DNA from: Unio delphinus
Taxonomy: Eukaryota; Mollusca; Bivalvia; Unionida; Unionidae
DNA length: 64,000 nt
Assembly (NCBI GenBank): GCA_029339505.1
Contig: JAQISU010000155.1
Location: 16,631,501 to 16,695,500 of the forward strand
Direction of reading: 5' to 3'
How positions within the stretch are numbered: the first letter of the stretch is position 1; the number at the start of each line of letters is the position of its first letter. This document shows positions 12,061-23,996 of this stretch, piece by piece. The notes under the pieces are model-generated. The model was not told the origin of the DNA. It was given only the letters and a program-made list of their open reading frames with translations, and did not search any database. The translations under genes and the position numbers were made by a program.

Positions 12061-12319
12061 ATCTTTCGATCAGCTGATTCTAGCGACTGCACGCTGTTGT
12101 GGTCGAGCATAGCCATTTTGAGATGTTCCCTCGTACATCGATATGCTCGTTACCCATTCGCATATTTTGTACAACAATACAAGATTTTAATATTAAAGTA
12201 CCTGCACAAACATTCGAAGATGAAAATAATATCTTCTGATAGATTTGTCATGACTGATGATATTGTCTTACATTATGTTAAATTAGGAGAATTCAAACAC
12301 GGAGTTGTGTGTACTTCTG

Positions 12320-12435
12320 TCGTGACGTCATATCCCACCCGCATGGTCGATTTGGATTGGCCGATCGATTGCAATACCCACCAATCCATGCTTTGTTTAC
12401 CAGAATGTTTACACGTGCCAAACTTGTATATAAGG
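12320..12435 (+). promoter_or_regulatory. promoter-like CRE / CCAAT / TATA cluster
   Basis: A perfect CRE palindrome TGACGTCA (12323-12330), an inverted CCAAT (ATTGG, 12355-12359) and a TATA box TATATAAG (12426-12433) lie in the usual order within about 110 bp, in locally higher-GC sequence. LINE-B begins about 45 bp downstream of the TATA box. LINE-C lacks this block, so it is probably pre-existing DNA rather than part of the LINE. Function is inferred from motifs only. Confidence 0.35.
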
Positions 12436-12489
12436 AGCGTCGCTGCTCCAAATGGGCACCAGATAGGGTTAGGGCAGATAGGAATAGGG

Positions 12490-12758
12490 GTAGAAAGGAA
12501 AAAGCAGACGACACACTGACTTCAATGTAGAAGAAATACCATAGGACTAACCTAGAGTGATTCTTACTAATTGATCATCATGTGGTATATTTCTCCACTA
12601 ATCTTTTACTAATCTCATATATAGGAGTAGAAAGGAAAAGGCAGACGACACATTGACTTCAATGTAGAAGAAATACCATAGGACTAACCTTGAGTGATTC
12701 TTACTAATTGATCATTGTGTGGTATATTTCTCCACTAATCTTTTACTAATCTCATTAA
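12490..12758 (+). repeat. two 137-bp 5' UTR monomers of LINE-B
   Basis: The block beginning gcagacgacac occurs at 12504 and again at 12641, spacing 137 bp. The two units are near identical over their length (ttcaatgtagaagaaatacc, gtggtatatttctcc and so on). A short partial unit precedes the first. The same two-unit array with the same 137-bp spacing heads LINE-C. Tandem 5' monomers act as internal promoters in mouse L1; a similar role here is inference. Confidence 0.85.
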
Positions 12759-12889
12759 TCATTTTCTTACTATACTTTTTCATTCACTTTTCATCTTAAC
12801 TTTTTCTTTTTCTTTTCACATTTTTATTATTGTCTTTGCGTTTGACTAAAGTTTGTATTTGTGTTATTTTATTTTTGCAATCGCAAAAA

Positions 12890-14627
12890 ATGTCCGGACC
12901 GATGTCAAATCTAGAACAGATTTACAGGAAGCACTTTAGGTGCGATGTAGAAGAAAAATCCGGGGGAAGACTACTAAAAGCCCACAGGGGACAATGGGTG
13001 CAGGCAATAGACCTGTCCCACATACATACAAATCAATTTGAGACCAAATGCCCCGACCTTACTGGCCCTATTGGGAGCTAGGGGGGTAAACGAGAACACG
13101 GTTGAGTCCCTGACATACAATGGGAGGGGGATATTTTTGTTGTATCCCAAAGAAAAGGGATTTCTTCTCCCAATGGGAGATATTGATATCGACTCTTTTG
13201 TGGCGAACATAAGACCAGCTCCCCCAATCAATCATCTATTTCAGAGAAAGACGGTCGATGTATTTGTATCGCAATTCCCGTATGAAATCCCTCTCTCAAT
13301 TTTCAGAGAGGAATTTGAACAACGCCTGCGAATAAATGTTCTAAATGTCAGGAGGGAAACATACAAAACATGTCCTAATGTAAACACTGGGAAAATAGTA
13401 GTTAAAGTGGACTCAAGGGATGTAGCAAGCATACCCCAATTTTTTAAGGTTTACGGTTTCATAGTAAATACATGGTATGCTGGATGCATACACATAAGAA
13501 AATGTGACAATTGCAGTAAGACGGGTCATGATAAATGGAGGTGTCCCCAACAGCCTGTTGGAGGTGCTTCCAATATCGTGAGAGGGCAGGGGTCCCAAAA
13601 CAGACAGCCAAACAACACAATCAACAACAATACTACCACTACTGCTCCCAGCACAACAAACAAGTCACCAAACAAATCATATGCTCATGTCACTGTCTCG
13701 GGGTTGACAGATAACAAATCAACAAAACAAAATGAAAGTGACAATGAAAATGAGAATGATGAACTTGTTCTGGAAAATGATCTGAGAATATTGGATGATG
13801 AGATGATACCAGACACCCAAAACAACTGGGAGACACCCAGAAGAAGAAAAAAAGACAAAAAACACAAGACTCAATAAAGGAATCAAGAGAACAAGAGTGC
13901 TGTTTGATGAAGTGAATGAAGTGACGGAAGAAAATCTAGAAGATAAAGTACAAGAAAAAAAACAAGAAGATGACATAGAAAATGAAGAAAAGAAAGTTGA
14001 AGAGAACGGAAGAATAAATGATAGTGAGAAGAGAGTAGAAGAAACAAAGGAAAAAGAAAATAACAAAACCAATGAAGATATGGACAATGAAAATGAAAAT
14101 GAAGAAATTGAAGAACTTGCAGCACAGGAAAAAGAAGAAAACAAAACCAATGAAGATGAAAATGAAGAAATTGAAGATTTCGTAACACCGGATGAGGAAA
14201 AAGATGTTTCAATGGAAATTGAAGGCTTCACATTAGAATTTGTAGAAAAGGAAATTGAAGAAACACCAACAGAAACTGAAGAAAACAAAAAGAAAGAAGA
14301 TCCCAATGGAAATGAAAATGAAAATAATGAAGAAATGTGGAAGGATGTAAATGAAGAAAGAAAAACTAGTGACAAAGACAATATAGATAAGAAATGGAGA
14401 GAAGCAATGACCAAATTGAAAGCAAAATCAAAAAGAAAATCAACTATGTCAATTTCACCAACCATCAGAAAAAAGAAAACTGTTCAAGTTGAAACCCCAA
14501 GAACAGCTGCAATCAAGAAAATGTTGAGTGAAATTAACAAAACAGTACCTCCACCCAAACCTACTAGGATGAAACAACTTGACACTACACAACATTCAGA
14601 TACCATAACACAAAATTATCAATAACA
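12890..14627 (+). pseudogene. LINE-B ORF1 (zinc-knuckle protein with acidic tail), frameshifted
   Basis: The start is ATG 12890 (AAAAAATGTCCGG context), reading MSGPMSNLEQIYRKHF. A frameshift near 13030 moves the frame to RPNAPTLLALLGARG (open 13038-13877), with FLLPMGDIDIDSFVANIRP, VSQFPYEIPLSIFREE, RRETYKTCPNVNTGKIVV and a zinc knuckle CDNCSKTGHDKWRC (C-X2-C-X4-H-X4-C). A second frame change near 13860 leads to a very acidic Glu/Asn/Lys-rich region that ends in a basic segment (KAKSKRKSTMSISP) and stops at 14625. It is the likely nucleic-acid-binding chaperone of the element. LINE-C lacks the first frameshift, so that lesion is copy-specific or an assembly error. Confidence 0.8.
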
Positions 14628-14692
14628 AATATTCCTTACACCACACAAACTGCAGCCCAAACTGCAAATGTCACTTTAAATTTTAAGCATAT

Positions 14693-17600
14693 ATGGATGA
14701 ATATAAAATTCTAAAACTTGCCTCTATAAATGTTAGAGGTTTATCTTTAGATAAAGCTAAAAATTTAATAAAACTTTTAGACAATTTTGATATAGTAGCC
14801 TTACAAGAGCTACACAACATCCATACAAAAACTGTAAATTACATTGAAGATACATTAGATGCTTTATTTTTGGTACAAATTAACCCTTCTGAACCTAGTT
14901 CAGGAGTAGGTTTCATAATTCTAAATAAAACATTACAAAAAAAACTGGAAATTAATACCAACTCCCAATAACTTAAAAGGTAGATTGATACACATTCTAC
15001 TGGATAACACAAACTTGATAAATATTTATGCTCCATCAAGTGCGAAATTCAAAAATGTTTTTTATGACAAACTAAATAGCCACGTATCCATGTATGCTCA
15101 AGAAGACAGTGATTTTTGGCGATTTTAATGCATGTATTGAAAAAATATACAGATCAACTCTAAAAATTAGAAACCAACAAGCTTTGATATTAAATCAATT
15201 TATTAAAACTAACAACATTTTAGATGCTTTTAGAATATTACACAAAAATGACAAAATATACTTTTGAACTGAAAAATACACCTTTTAAGTCAAGAATAGA
15301 TCACTTTTATGTATCACAAAGAAATAAAGATAATGTAATAAAATGTGAAATTTTGGATCAACTATTTGCAGATCATAAAACAATCTATTTAGAATATAAA
15401 ACTCAATATTTTCAGAAATGGGGAAAAGGATATTGGAAATTGAATTCTAGTGTACTGAAACTCCAGGAACTACAATTTGAAATAAAAAATGAAATAGAAT
15501 CTTTTTATTTTGAGAACCTAAAATCATGGGATGAATTAAAAGAAAAATTTAAAACAATTTGTCAAAAATATTCAAGACTTCAAAGTAAAAACAACCAAAT
15601 CTTGGAAAAAGAATGTAAAAGAATTATAGAAAATGAGAATACCACTGAAGATCAGAAATCAAAAAGTAAAGAAATTTTAGATATTCTAAAAAAATATAAA
15701 AATAAAGGAGAAAAACAAAGAGCTGGTTTTTACCATGATATATATGATATAGGAAAAGATATTTATAGAAGAGAGGAATTAAAAAAAGGAAATGAGAAAT
15801 TAATTACTAAATTAAAAATAAATGACCAAATTACTGAAGATACAAAAGAAATTATAGATAATATTAAAGAATTTTACACAAAACTATACCAAAGCAAGCA
15901 TATATCCGAATATAAGATAGATAAATATTTAGAAAATGTAATTCTATCCACTATTACAGAAGACAAAGAAATATGTGATAACTCGATAGGATTATTAGAG
16001 ATAGAAAAAGCAATTGATAACCTTTCTAAAAATAAAGCACCTGGATTAGATGGACTAACTACAGAATTTTACAAGAAATTTAAAATTCAACTTTTACCAC
16101 TTCTACAAAACTTATATAACTATATATTTCACTGTGAAATAATGAGTAACTCAATGAGAACAGGCTTGATAACACTCATATACAAGAAAAAAGGAGAAAC
16201 TACCGATTTAAAAAATTGGAGACCGGTGTCTCTTCTCAACATAGACTACAAAATATTAAGTACTATTTTGGCAAATAGACTGAAAAACACACTAGGTGAA
16301 ATAACTATGAACAACCAAACCTGTGGAGCACTAGGAAGGCAAATATCTGACAATATTCTTTCTATTAAGACCATAATTGAATATATGGCAACCAACAAAT
16401 TAGGCGGTGCTTTAATACAATTTGATCAGGAAAAAGCATTTGATAAGATTGAAATAAACTTTATAATTAAAACTCTTGAAAAAAATGGATTTGGCCCAAA
16501 TTTTATCAAATGGATAAAAATATTGTATAACCAAATTAAGTCTAAAATACAAATTAATGGGGCACAAACAAACACTTTCCCTATTACAAGATCAGTAAGA
16601 CAGGGATGCCCAATATCAATGCTACTATATGTGATTGGAATAGAAACACTTAATGTTTCTATCCAGAATGATGATTTGATAAAAGGAATTTCACTTCCAA
16701 ATATAACGAAACCAACAAAAACTTTCTTACATGCAGATGACTTAACAAATTTTATTACTACTAATAACTCTTATGAAAACTTAATTAAACAATTTAAAAA
16801 GTTCAGTAATGCTTCAGGATCTGAACTAAATCAAGAAAAAACAGAGATTTTTATGATTGGAAGTTGGACAAAAGAAAAATATTTAACATTTCCTAAAGAA
16901 AAAATTAAAGAACAAATAAAAGTTTTAGGAGTATATTTAGGAAAAAATAACAAAATGAAAAATCTACAGCAAATTCTTAATAAAATTCAAACTCATAAAG
17001 ACACATGGAACCTGAGGGCCTTTACCTTCATGGGAAAAGCTCATATCACTAAAAACTATCTTTTTGATTCAATTTGGCATGAATTTGACATAATAGATTT
17101 TGACATATACCATATTAAAAAAATTGAACAATCAATTTATAATTTTCTGTGGTCAAAGGTACATAAAATATCTAAAACCTCCTTACAGTACAATAAAGAA
17201 ATGGGAGGAATAAATATTCCAAACTTAAGATTAAAACAATCCTCTAACTATTTATATAGATTAATGACACTTGATAATCCACCACAATATCCATGGCAGG
17301 GTGTTTACATTTACTGGTTTGGCTTGTCTTTACCATATAACAAAAAGATATACTACAATAATAGAATTTTAAAAACTTTAAATCCTCCAACAATCCTAAA
17401 AAGACAGATTACAAATCTAAAGAGATATAAATACTCACAATTAATATGGAAATCATCCAAAAAGTTAGAAATATATGATATACTCAAAAAACTTATGTTA
17501 CCTAAACATAAGATTGAAATAAAAATACCTAATTTGAATTGGACAATCATTTGGAGAAAGTGGTCTCAAATAAAAACTTTTTATAAATCTAATTCAATTT

Positions 17601-17908
17601 TTAACTACCTACATGATATTTGGTGGACAAGTGAAATTGCTTTTAAAAGAAAACTAATCCCTAAAATTTTAAAATGTACATTATGTAACAACTTCCAAGA
17701 TAGTAAATTCCATTTAATACTACAATGTAATGTGTTTAAGAATGAAAGAGAGAAAATTATAAATAAAATAAAAAGTATAAATGGTAGATTTGAAAACAAT
17801 GACTTGCTATATACTAACAACATTAATGATAAAAAACTTTATCAAGATGTTGTAAATTATATAACACAAATAATAAGGAAAAGGAATAAAGTTCTAGAAA
17901 ATATATAA
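14693..17908 (+). pseudogene. LINE-B ORF2 (APE endonuclease plus reverse transcriptase)
   Basis: The N-terminal APE-type endonuclease is readable but spread over three frames: LASINVRGLSLDK, IVALQELH, NLINIYAPSS, DFNACIE, SRIDHFYVS and FADHKTI, with stops or shifts near 14971, 15125 and 15267. From 15224 the frame is open for 894 codons. RT motifs: KNKAPGLDGLTTEFYKKF, NWRPVSLLNIDYKILS, LIQFDQEKAFDKIE (motif A), RSVRQGCPISMLLY (motif B) and FLHADD (motif C, His where Tyr or Phe is usual). The C-terminal zinc motif is CTLCNNFQDSKFHLILQC. ORF2 nicks target DNA and primes reverse transcription. The RT half looks intact; the endonuclease half is broken. Confidence 0.88.
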
Positions 17909-17980
17909 TATTAATAATTTGATATTACTTGTTATGGGCAGTGGGCTACAAAACACACTGGATAGCCAATTGGCTAGTTG

Positions 17981-20900
17981 CATACATGCCAACCCCTGAC
18001 GAGGAAAAAGTGTAATCCAAGTGGTCAAAAAGAGGAATCCAAGCAGAAAAAGAGTAATCCACATATAACATACTACAATTACAATTAACAATTATTTATT
18101 TGCTTTTCTCGTCTTTTATCATTCATTAATGGTTCAAGTGTTCACATGTAGCACTTTTAGCTTTAGAAAGCAACAGATTGTCATGTTGCATTTCAAAACA
18201 TTTTGTACCAGCTGAGGCCATGAATGTTTTGCATACCAGTAGAGCACTCAGTACCGGGTTACTTAGCCTGGACCTGAATTCAGTTTTATTTTTGTTAACA
18301 ACACTGAACAATCTCTCACAGTCAGCATTAGAATGGTAAAGAACCAATATTCCTTTCATAACCTGACAAAGAAGAGGAAATTTATTTCTTCCAGTGATAG
18401 AGTCTTTTAGCTGGGAAATAAGGTGCCATTGCACATCAACTCTATCTGCATTAAGTATATTGTCAGGTAGAATCCCATCTTGATACTTCAGGAATTCTTC
18501 TTCCAGATGATCCAAGTTAGACAAGGGTGGCAATAGAAAGGGATATCTCTTGACAAAGAATCTAACACTTTTGAAGCTTTCTGACTGTCTCTCATTTACA
18601 TAAGCAACTGAAGCATTTAAAAGCAGTTCATCTCCATATGAGAATTTATGGATCATGTAATCACAGTAATAATCTCTAACATTATCATAGAACATCTTCA
18701 CAGGAAGAGTAGAATTGTGTTCTATGAATTCTCTTGCTTCTGCACCAATAGCTAGATCTTCATTATCTTTCTGGTTTGCATGGTCATGAAAGTCAATATC
18801 AGTTAAAAGTTAGGCTGATGTGATGATTTCTGGCTTAATAAACCTTATTAGCAAATCTGACAACTGGTTTTACAGAATCTTGTGCATTATATGAATGCAT
18901 GGTTCTTCTTTCTGCAAGAAAACATTTGCTGCATCAAGCAATGGAATGGCACTCTTCATAAACAAGCAGTACAGTTTTGTAACTGGATCATTAAGCTTTT
19001 TGTAAACCATCTCACATTTAGAGTCTTCAAAGCAGTGAACAGATTCTTTTTCTTTCTGTGCCATCTTAGTATCCACTTTGCTAGTTTTGCCCTTGGAAGT
19101 ATGAGAAGATCCAGTATGCTTTTTAACAGATTTATACTCTGAAGAACCTAGCTGAGAGGCCTCTCAAATAAAAATTCCATGGATTTAAATTTCTTTCTTT
19201 CTGCTACACCAATCTCTTTATTGTTAGCATGTCTGTCTATACTTTCATCTCTTGTTCTCTTCTGACTTGCAATAACAGATTCTGCTTTTGTACCACCCTT
19301 CTTCACTTTTCCACCACGTTTTCTCTGTGCAGATTCACTTTCAGTTTGAAAGAATGCTTGTAGTGCATCCCAAAGCTCAGATAAACGACTAACACATTTG
19401 CCAAGGGATAACCATCTTGTACACACATGCTTTATAACTTTATAGTCTTCAAGATCAAACTGATCTTGTAACAACTTTAGAGCCTGTTTCCTTTTACTAC
19501 TTTTCTCCAAATAATAGTAGATATCTATTAATAAATGGCCAATATCTACTTCTAATTTATCAGCAGCCTTACCAGCAGCAAGGTGCATCAAATGACAGGG
19601 GCAACCTGTTATGAACACTGATGGAGACATTTTCAAAATATAGGATGCAACTCCTTTATGAATTCCAGTCATCACTGATGCATTATCAGCTGCAAACCCC
19701 ATACAGTTCTGCCAACTTATGTCATGTTTCTTCAAAACATTGTCAAGCAAATCAAAAATGTTTTGTCCAGTGGAATCTACTGTTAATTCTGGTAAAGAAA
19801 GAAGAACACTAATGACTTTGCCTTTTTCACTGTCAAAGTATCTAACACATACTGGGTACAACTTTTTATCATCATAATCACAACTCCCGTGGCGTCTGTG
19901 GCAATACTAAACGGCCCAATTTTCATTGCTTCTGCAATTTTAAGTGAAGTATCTTCTGCTAGGCACCGAGCAATGTGAGATGATTTTGTTCTTGCACAAG
20001 CGTATTTTTCCGCAATTTTCGAATCGGGAAACATCCGCTTGAACAAGGGACCAACGTGGTCTGCTACCGCTAAGGGTAGTCCGTGTTCTATTAAAAACTC
20101 GGTAAATAATACCTCAGCATTTATAGTATTCAAGTCTGCACTTGAGCTCTGCTGTAAATAAGAAGTTACCTTAGTATTAGAGTTCGTAAGGCGAGCTAAT
20201 TCGATGTGTTTCCTTGTTTTCAAGTGTTTTTCCACATCAAATTTACCACCATGACCAATGCTAAAATCGTTTCCGCACAGTGTGCAATGAGCATAATGTT
20301 GTCCTAGAATGGAACGCTGTATTATGCCATTCATATATTCATCTTTGAATCTTTGGAGGACTCGTTGTTTTGCTTTTTTTTTGATCCATCTCATGATCTG
20401 CGAAATTCTTGGGGAAAAAAAAGTGCTCTAACATAAACAAAGACTAGAATACATCTTAACATCTGAAGCCATTTAGCGCCAACGATTAGACGTCACGTGA
20501 TGATGCCCTCGTCGTGTTTGGAGGATTCATTACATTTTGCTTTGTTTATTATTGACTTTTTCTAACCCATCTGTGAAATTATTTAAGAGATATTTTTTGC
20601 ACTCATAAACGCAATGAGAATTTTTTAATACGTTTTAGCGCAAAAAAACTTTTAGACTGGTTCTGCACTATACAAAATTAGAACAAAGAGTATATGCATA
20701 ATGATTTAAACAAAATAGAAACCAGTCTGTTCTCTCCTCACTAAGCCGCTATAAATAGAATACGAGGTCGAAAGTTTGAAAGTATCTTAGTAACATGATA
20801 GTTGCTATAAATAGAACATGAATAATAGGAAAGTCCACGGACAAGTATACTCGTATATCGTAGTTATGTAGAAACGGGGTATTTTTTAATTAAAAATAAA

Positions 20901-21067
20901 ACAGTATGTAAAAAATAAAGTAATGCTAATAAAAACGAAATTTTTTTTTTTTTTTTGCAAGATGGATATATCGAAAAAGCGTAATCTATAAACGTTAACG
21001 CGTAACGCGGAATTTAGTGGGAAAAAGCGTAATGATTACGCCAAAAGCGTAATGGTTGGCATGTATG
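17981..21067 (-). mobile_element. hAT-2 transposon inserted in the LINE-B 3' UTR
   Basis: The ends are a 14-base terminal inverted repeat, CATACATGCCAACC at 17981-17994 and its complement at 21054-21067. The direct repeat TAGTTG flanks it exactly (17975-17980 and 21068-21073), six bases where hAT elements usually give eight. Subterminal repeats of the type AAAAAGnGTAATC occur three times at each end (18006-18060 and about 20975-21050), as expected for transposase binding sites. The coding strand is minus. Length is 3087 bp. The element is younger than LINE-B. Confidence 0.8.
18123..20394 (-). pseudogene. hAT-2 transposase (BED finger, DDE core, dimerisation domain), few lesions
   Basis: The start is ATG at 20394. 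A BED finger at residues 37-63 is CTLC...EKHLKTRKH (C-X2-C-X16-H-X5-H). Next comes SIATDATG (first catalytic Asp region), then a frameshift near 19880 into LYPVCVRYFDSEKGK. GFAADNASVMTG, CPCHLMHLAAGK and CTRWLSLGKCV follow, then a Lys/Arg-rich insert with a stop at about 19148. After further single breaks near 18870 and 18805 the C-terminal dimerisation domain reads NADCERLFSVVNKNKTEF and SNPVLSALLVCK, ending at 18126. About four lesions separate it from an open frame, so it is a relatively young, probably inactive copy. Confidence 0.82.
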
Positions 21068-21408
21068 TAGTTGTATAACACCAGATGTGGTACTTTCTGA
21101 ATTTGATAAATTATAAGAATTGATATCCCAGAATAAAAGTAAATAATATTTCAAACGCAAATGACAATATTCTATTTCTTCTTTCTATCCAAACTCCACA
21201 AATACTTGTATTGAATAATTAGGAGTTTTACAGTTTAACCCAATTCTATAAAGTGATTTGACCTATACATGATACTAACATGCCTGGAGCGACAAAATAC
21301 CACGTGACTGAAGTAGTAGTAAAATCACGTGATCTACTATAAACAGAAACTACTATGAACTGTAAAAATTAACAACAACTTCGACAGATTAGAAAGAAAA
21401 ATACTACA

Positions 21409-21836
21409 CTAGTCTGTTGAGAAAATTAAAAACACTTTTTGAACTAACCATCGCCTTCCCCTCCAACTAAGGTGAACACCGTGAACAGTTCTGACATACT
21501 GAGAAATTTCATTGGTAATGAATTGATATATTGTCCAATGGTAAGTCCTGGGCGAGAAGGCTCCAATAAGAACATGATTTATACCTCGATGGATATAAAC
21601 TTGAACCAATCTCTTGAGATTCTCTATAAGCTCAGAAGGGGATAAATATCCGACCTCATTCTCCCCTATTTGAATACAAATGGCGTCTGGGAAAGGGCCA
21701 GGCAAAAATCCATCTAAGCTCCAGGAATTCCGTAATATGATACAGTTAATCCAGAGGGTATCCGACATGAACCCAAAAGAAAACGATCAGAACTTAATCT
21801 GGCAATAATACTATGACCAACAAACAAGAGATGCAT
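21409..21836 (-). pseudogene. SGNH/GDSL-hydrolase-like fragment of a retroelement
   Basis: ATG at 21836 begins MHLLFVGHSIIARL, a block-I-like GxS motif. After a frameshift near 21770 the frame reads PDAICIQIGENEVGYLSPSEL (block III GxND changed to GENE), LIGAFSPRTYH, and VHGVHLSWRG near the end (block V-like His). It lacks a full catalytic set and ends early at 21409. SGNH-like domains are known in ORF1 of CR1-type LINEs and in Ngaro-type DIRS elements, so I infer a retroelement origin. It lies within the distal LINE-B region and could be a separate insertion. Confidence 0.5.
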
Positions 21837-22953
21837 GTTGTCAACTGAGACTGAATGCTAAACACCACTAATATATGCAAAACTTATGCTGCCACCTACA
21901 GAGTAGATAAGGAGTTGTGGAGAACTTTACTTTTTATTCCTTCTTCTCTCTATCACTATTTTATTTATATCCACACATTGAACAAGAAAATCACTCATTA
22001 GTTTACTATAAACTAATTCAAAATTCACGTCAATAACTAAATTTCCAAAATCTGGAGAAAAAAAATAATAATTACTTATATATTCTAATTACAAAGTGAG
22101 TAATGTGTTACTCCAAAAAACAGTCTTATCTAGACTAAGTGATCAAAGGGAAACAACTGTGAGAACTGGACGACCTAATTGAACGATAAAACAAAACGCT
22201 TCTAGACATAACAATTTTGGCTATGCCACTGCATATAAAAAGAAATAATAGAGAACACATAAAGATAAATTATTTAAATAAATTACACCATTGGACCTAA
22301 AGTTAATTCTAAATATTAATTTTATTTTCTTTTTTATACAAAAAAAAATAAAAAAAATAAAATAAAGATTCAAAATTTCACAAAAATATTTATTTAGAAT
22401 TTCAACTCAAAATATATGATTTAGATAGTGCTGTCCATACAACAACATATTACAACAAACAGACTAAAAACACAAAAGACATACACAATGGACAAATGAC
22501 TCTGGCAAAGTCAACTAGGAAATAATAAATATTTCATTTTATTAAGAAAAGGAAAGGAAATCGGCCCTGGAACTTAATAGTTCTAAGAGATGAGAGTACG
22601 ATCCTAAGTTCGCGAATCAGATTGTAAAGAAATCAATATTCATCACAGCACAAGTGGAGAATATGTCATAGGTCAAATCTGACTTGTGATAGAAAGTAAT
22701 ATCAGTCTGATTCTCTTAGTGGGTTAATGAGACTTATTATTATTTGGTGAACAGAGCAAAGATTAACCGTCAGAAAATTTTTAAAATAAAATATCTAATA
22801 AAAGTATATACAATAATATATACATTACTTAATACACTCATGGGATGGACAAGGAAAACATTACACCATCGTAAGACACTTTTGGCATAGAGACGGTGTC
22901 CCTCAATCAACTTGAACCAGCTTGTGCTGGGGAGAGAAACGAGGGTCAACACC

Positions 22954-23996
22954 AAGGAAAAGGTAGACGACACACTGACTTCAATGTAGAAGAAATACCA
23001 TAGGACTAACCTAGAGTGATTCTTACTAATTGATCATCATGTGGTATATTTCTCCACTAATCTTTTACTAATCTCATATATAGGAGTAGAAAGGAAAAGG
23101 CAGACGACACATTGACTTCAATGTAGAAGAAATACCATAGGACTAACCTAGAGTGATTCTTACTTATTGATCATCGTGTGGTATATTTCTCCACTAATCT
23201 TTTACTAATGTCATTAATCATTTTCTTACTATACTTTTTCATTCACTTTTCATCTTAACTTTTTCATTTTCTTTTCACATTTTTATTATTGTCTTTGCGT
23301 TTGACTAAAGTTTGTATTTGTTTTATTTTATTTTTGCAATCGCAAAAAATGTCCGGACCGATGTCAAATCTAGAACAGATTTACAGGAAGCACTTTAGAT
23401 GCGATGTAGAAGAAAAATCGGGAGGAAGACTACTAAAAGCCCACAGGGGACAATGGGTGCAGGCAATAGACCTGTCCCATATACAAATCAATTTGAGACC
23501 AAATGCCCCGACCTTACTGGCCCTATTGGGAGCTAGGGGGTAAACGAGAACACGGTTGAGTCCCTGACATACATTGGGAGGGGAATATTTTTGTTGTATC
23601 CCAAAGAAAAGGGATTTCTTCTCCCAATGGGAGATATTGATATCGACTCTTTTGTTGCGAACATAAGACCAGCTCCCCCAATCATTCATCTATTTGAGAG
23701 AAAGACGGTCGATGTATTTGTATCGCAATTCCCGTATGAAATCCCTCTCTCAATTTTCAGAGAGGGATTTGAACAACGCCTGCGAATAAATGTTCTAAAT
23801 GTCAGGAGGGAAACATACAAAACATGCCCCAATGAAAACACTGGGAAAATAGTAGTTAAAGTGGACTCAAGGGATGTAGCAAGCATACCCCAATTTTTTA
23901 AGGTTTACGGCTTCTTAGTAAACACATGGTATGCTGGATGCATACACATAAGAAAATGTGACAATTGGGAAGAGTAACGAGGGTCAACACCAGGAA
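22954..23996 (+). mobile_element. LINE-C, deleted LINE copy joined head-to-tail to LINE-B
   Basis: It begins with the same two 137-bp monomers (gcagacgacac-type blocks at 22963 and 23100) directly after the LINE-B 3' end. It continues through the 5' UTR and 0.6 kb of ORF1, then jumps inside the zinc knuckle (AAATGTGACAATTG at about 23966) to a 3'-end-like sequence (agtaacgagggtcaacacc). The last 20 bases again resemble the start of a monomer (aggaaaaggcaga.gaca). It is almost identical to LINE-B over the shared part. Confidence 0.75.
23349..23975 (+). pseudogene. LINE-C ORF1, truncated
   Basis: The start is ATG 23349, with the same MSGPMSNLEQ start as LINE-B. The frame stays open through SHIQINLRPNAPTLLALLG, where LINE-B is shifted, but a missing G near 23540 stops it at 23543. 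The next frame reads YPKEKGFLLPMGDID through VNTWYAGCIHIRKCDNWEE, ending where the internal deletion cuts the zinc knuckle after CDN. Confidence 0.75.

Larger units (their letters stand above)
12477..22953 (+). mobile_element. LINE-B, near-full-length Tx1/L1-like LINE, interrupted by hAT-2
   Basis: The order is: two 5' UTR monomers, a unique 5' UTR, ORF1 (12890-14625), ORF2 (14693-17908), and a 3' UTR in two pieces (17909-17980 and about 21074-22953) split by hAT-2. The endonuclease, RT and C-terminal zinc motif order is that of APE-type LINEs of the L1/Tx1 clade (assignment by motif style, not by phylogeny). The 3' end (gggtcaacacc) abuts the 5' monomer of LINE-C. An SGNH-like fragment lies in the distal 3' region and may be a separate insertion. 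Confidence 0.75.

Noticed and set aside
13719..14465. 248-codon Ser/Phe-rich minus-strand open frame
   Set aside because: It is the antisense of the Glu/Lys-rich ORF1 tail of LINE-B; low complexity shadow.
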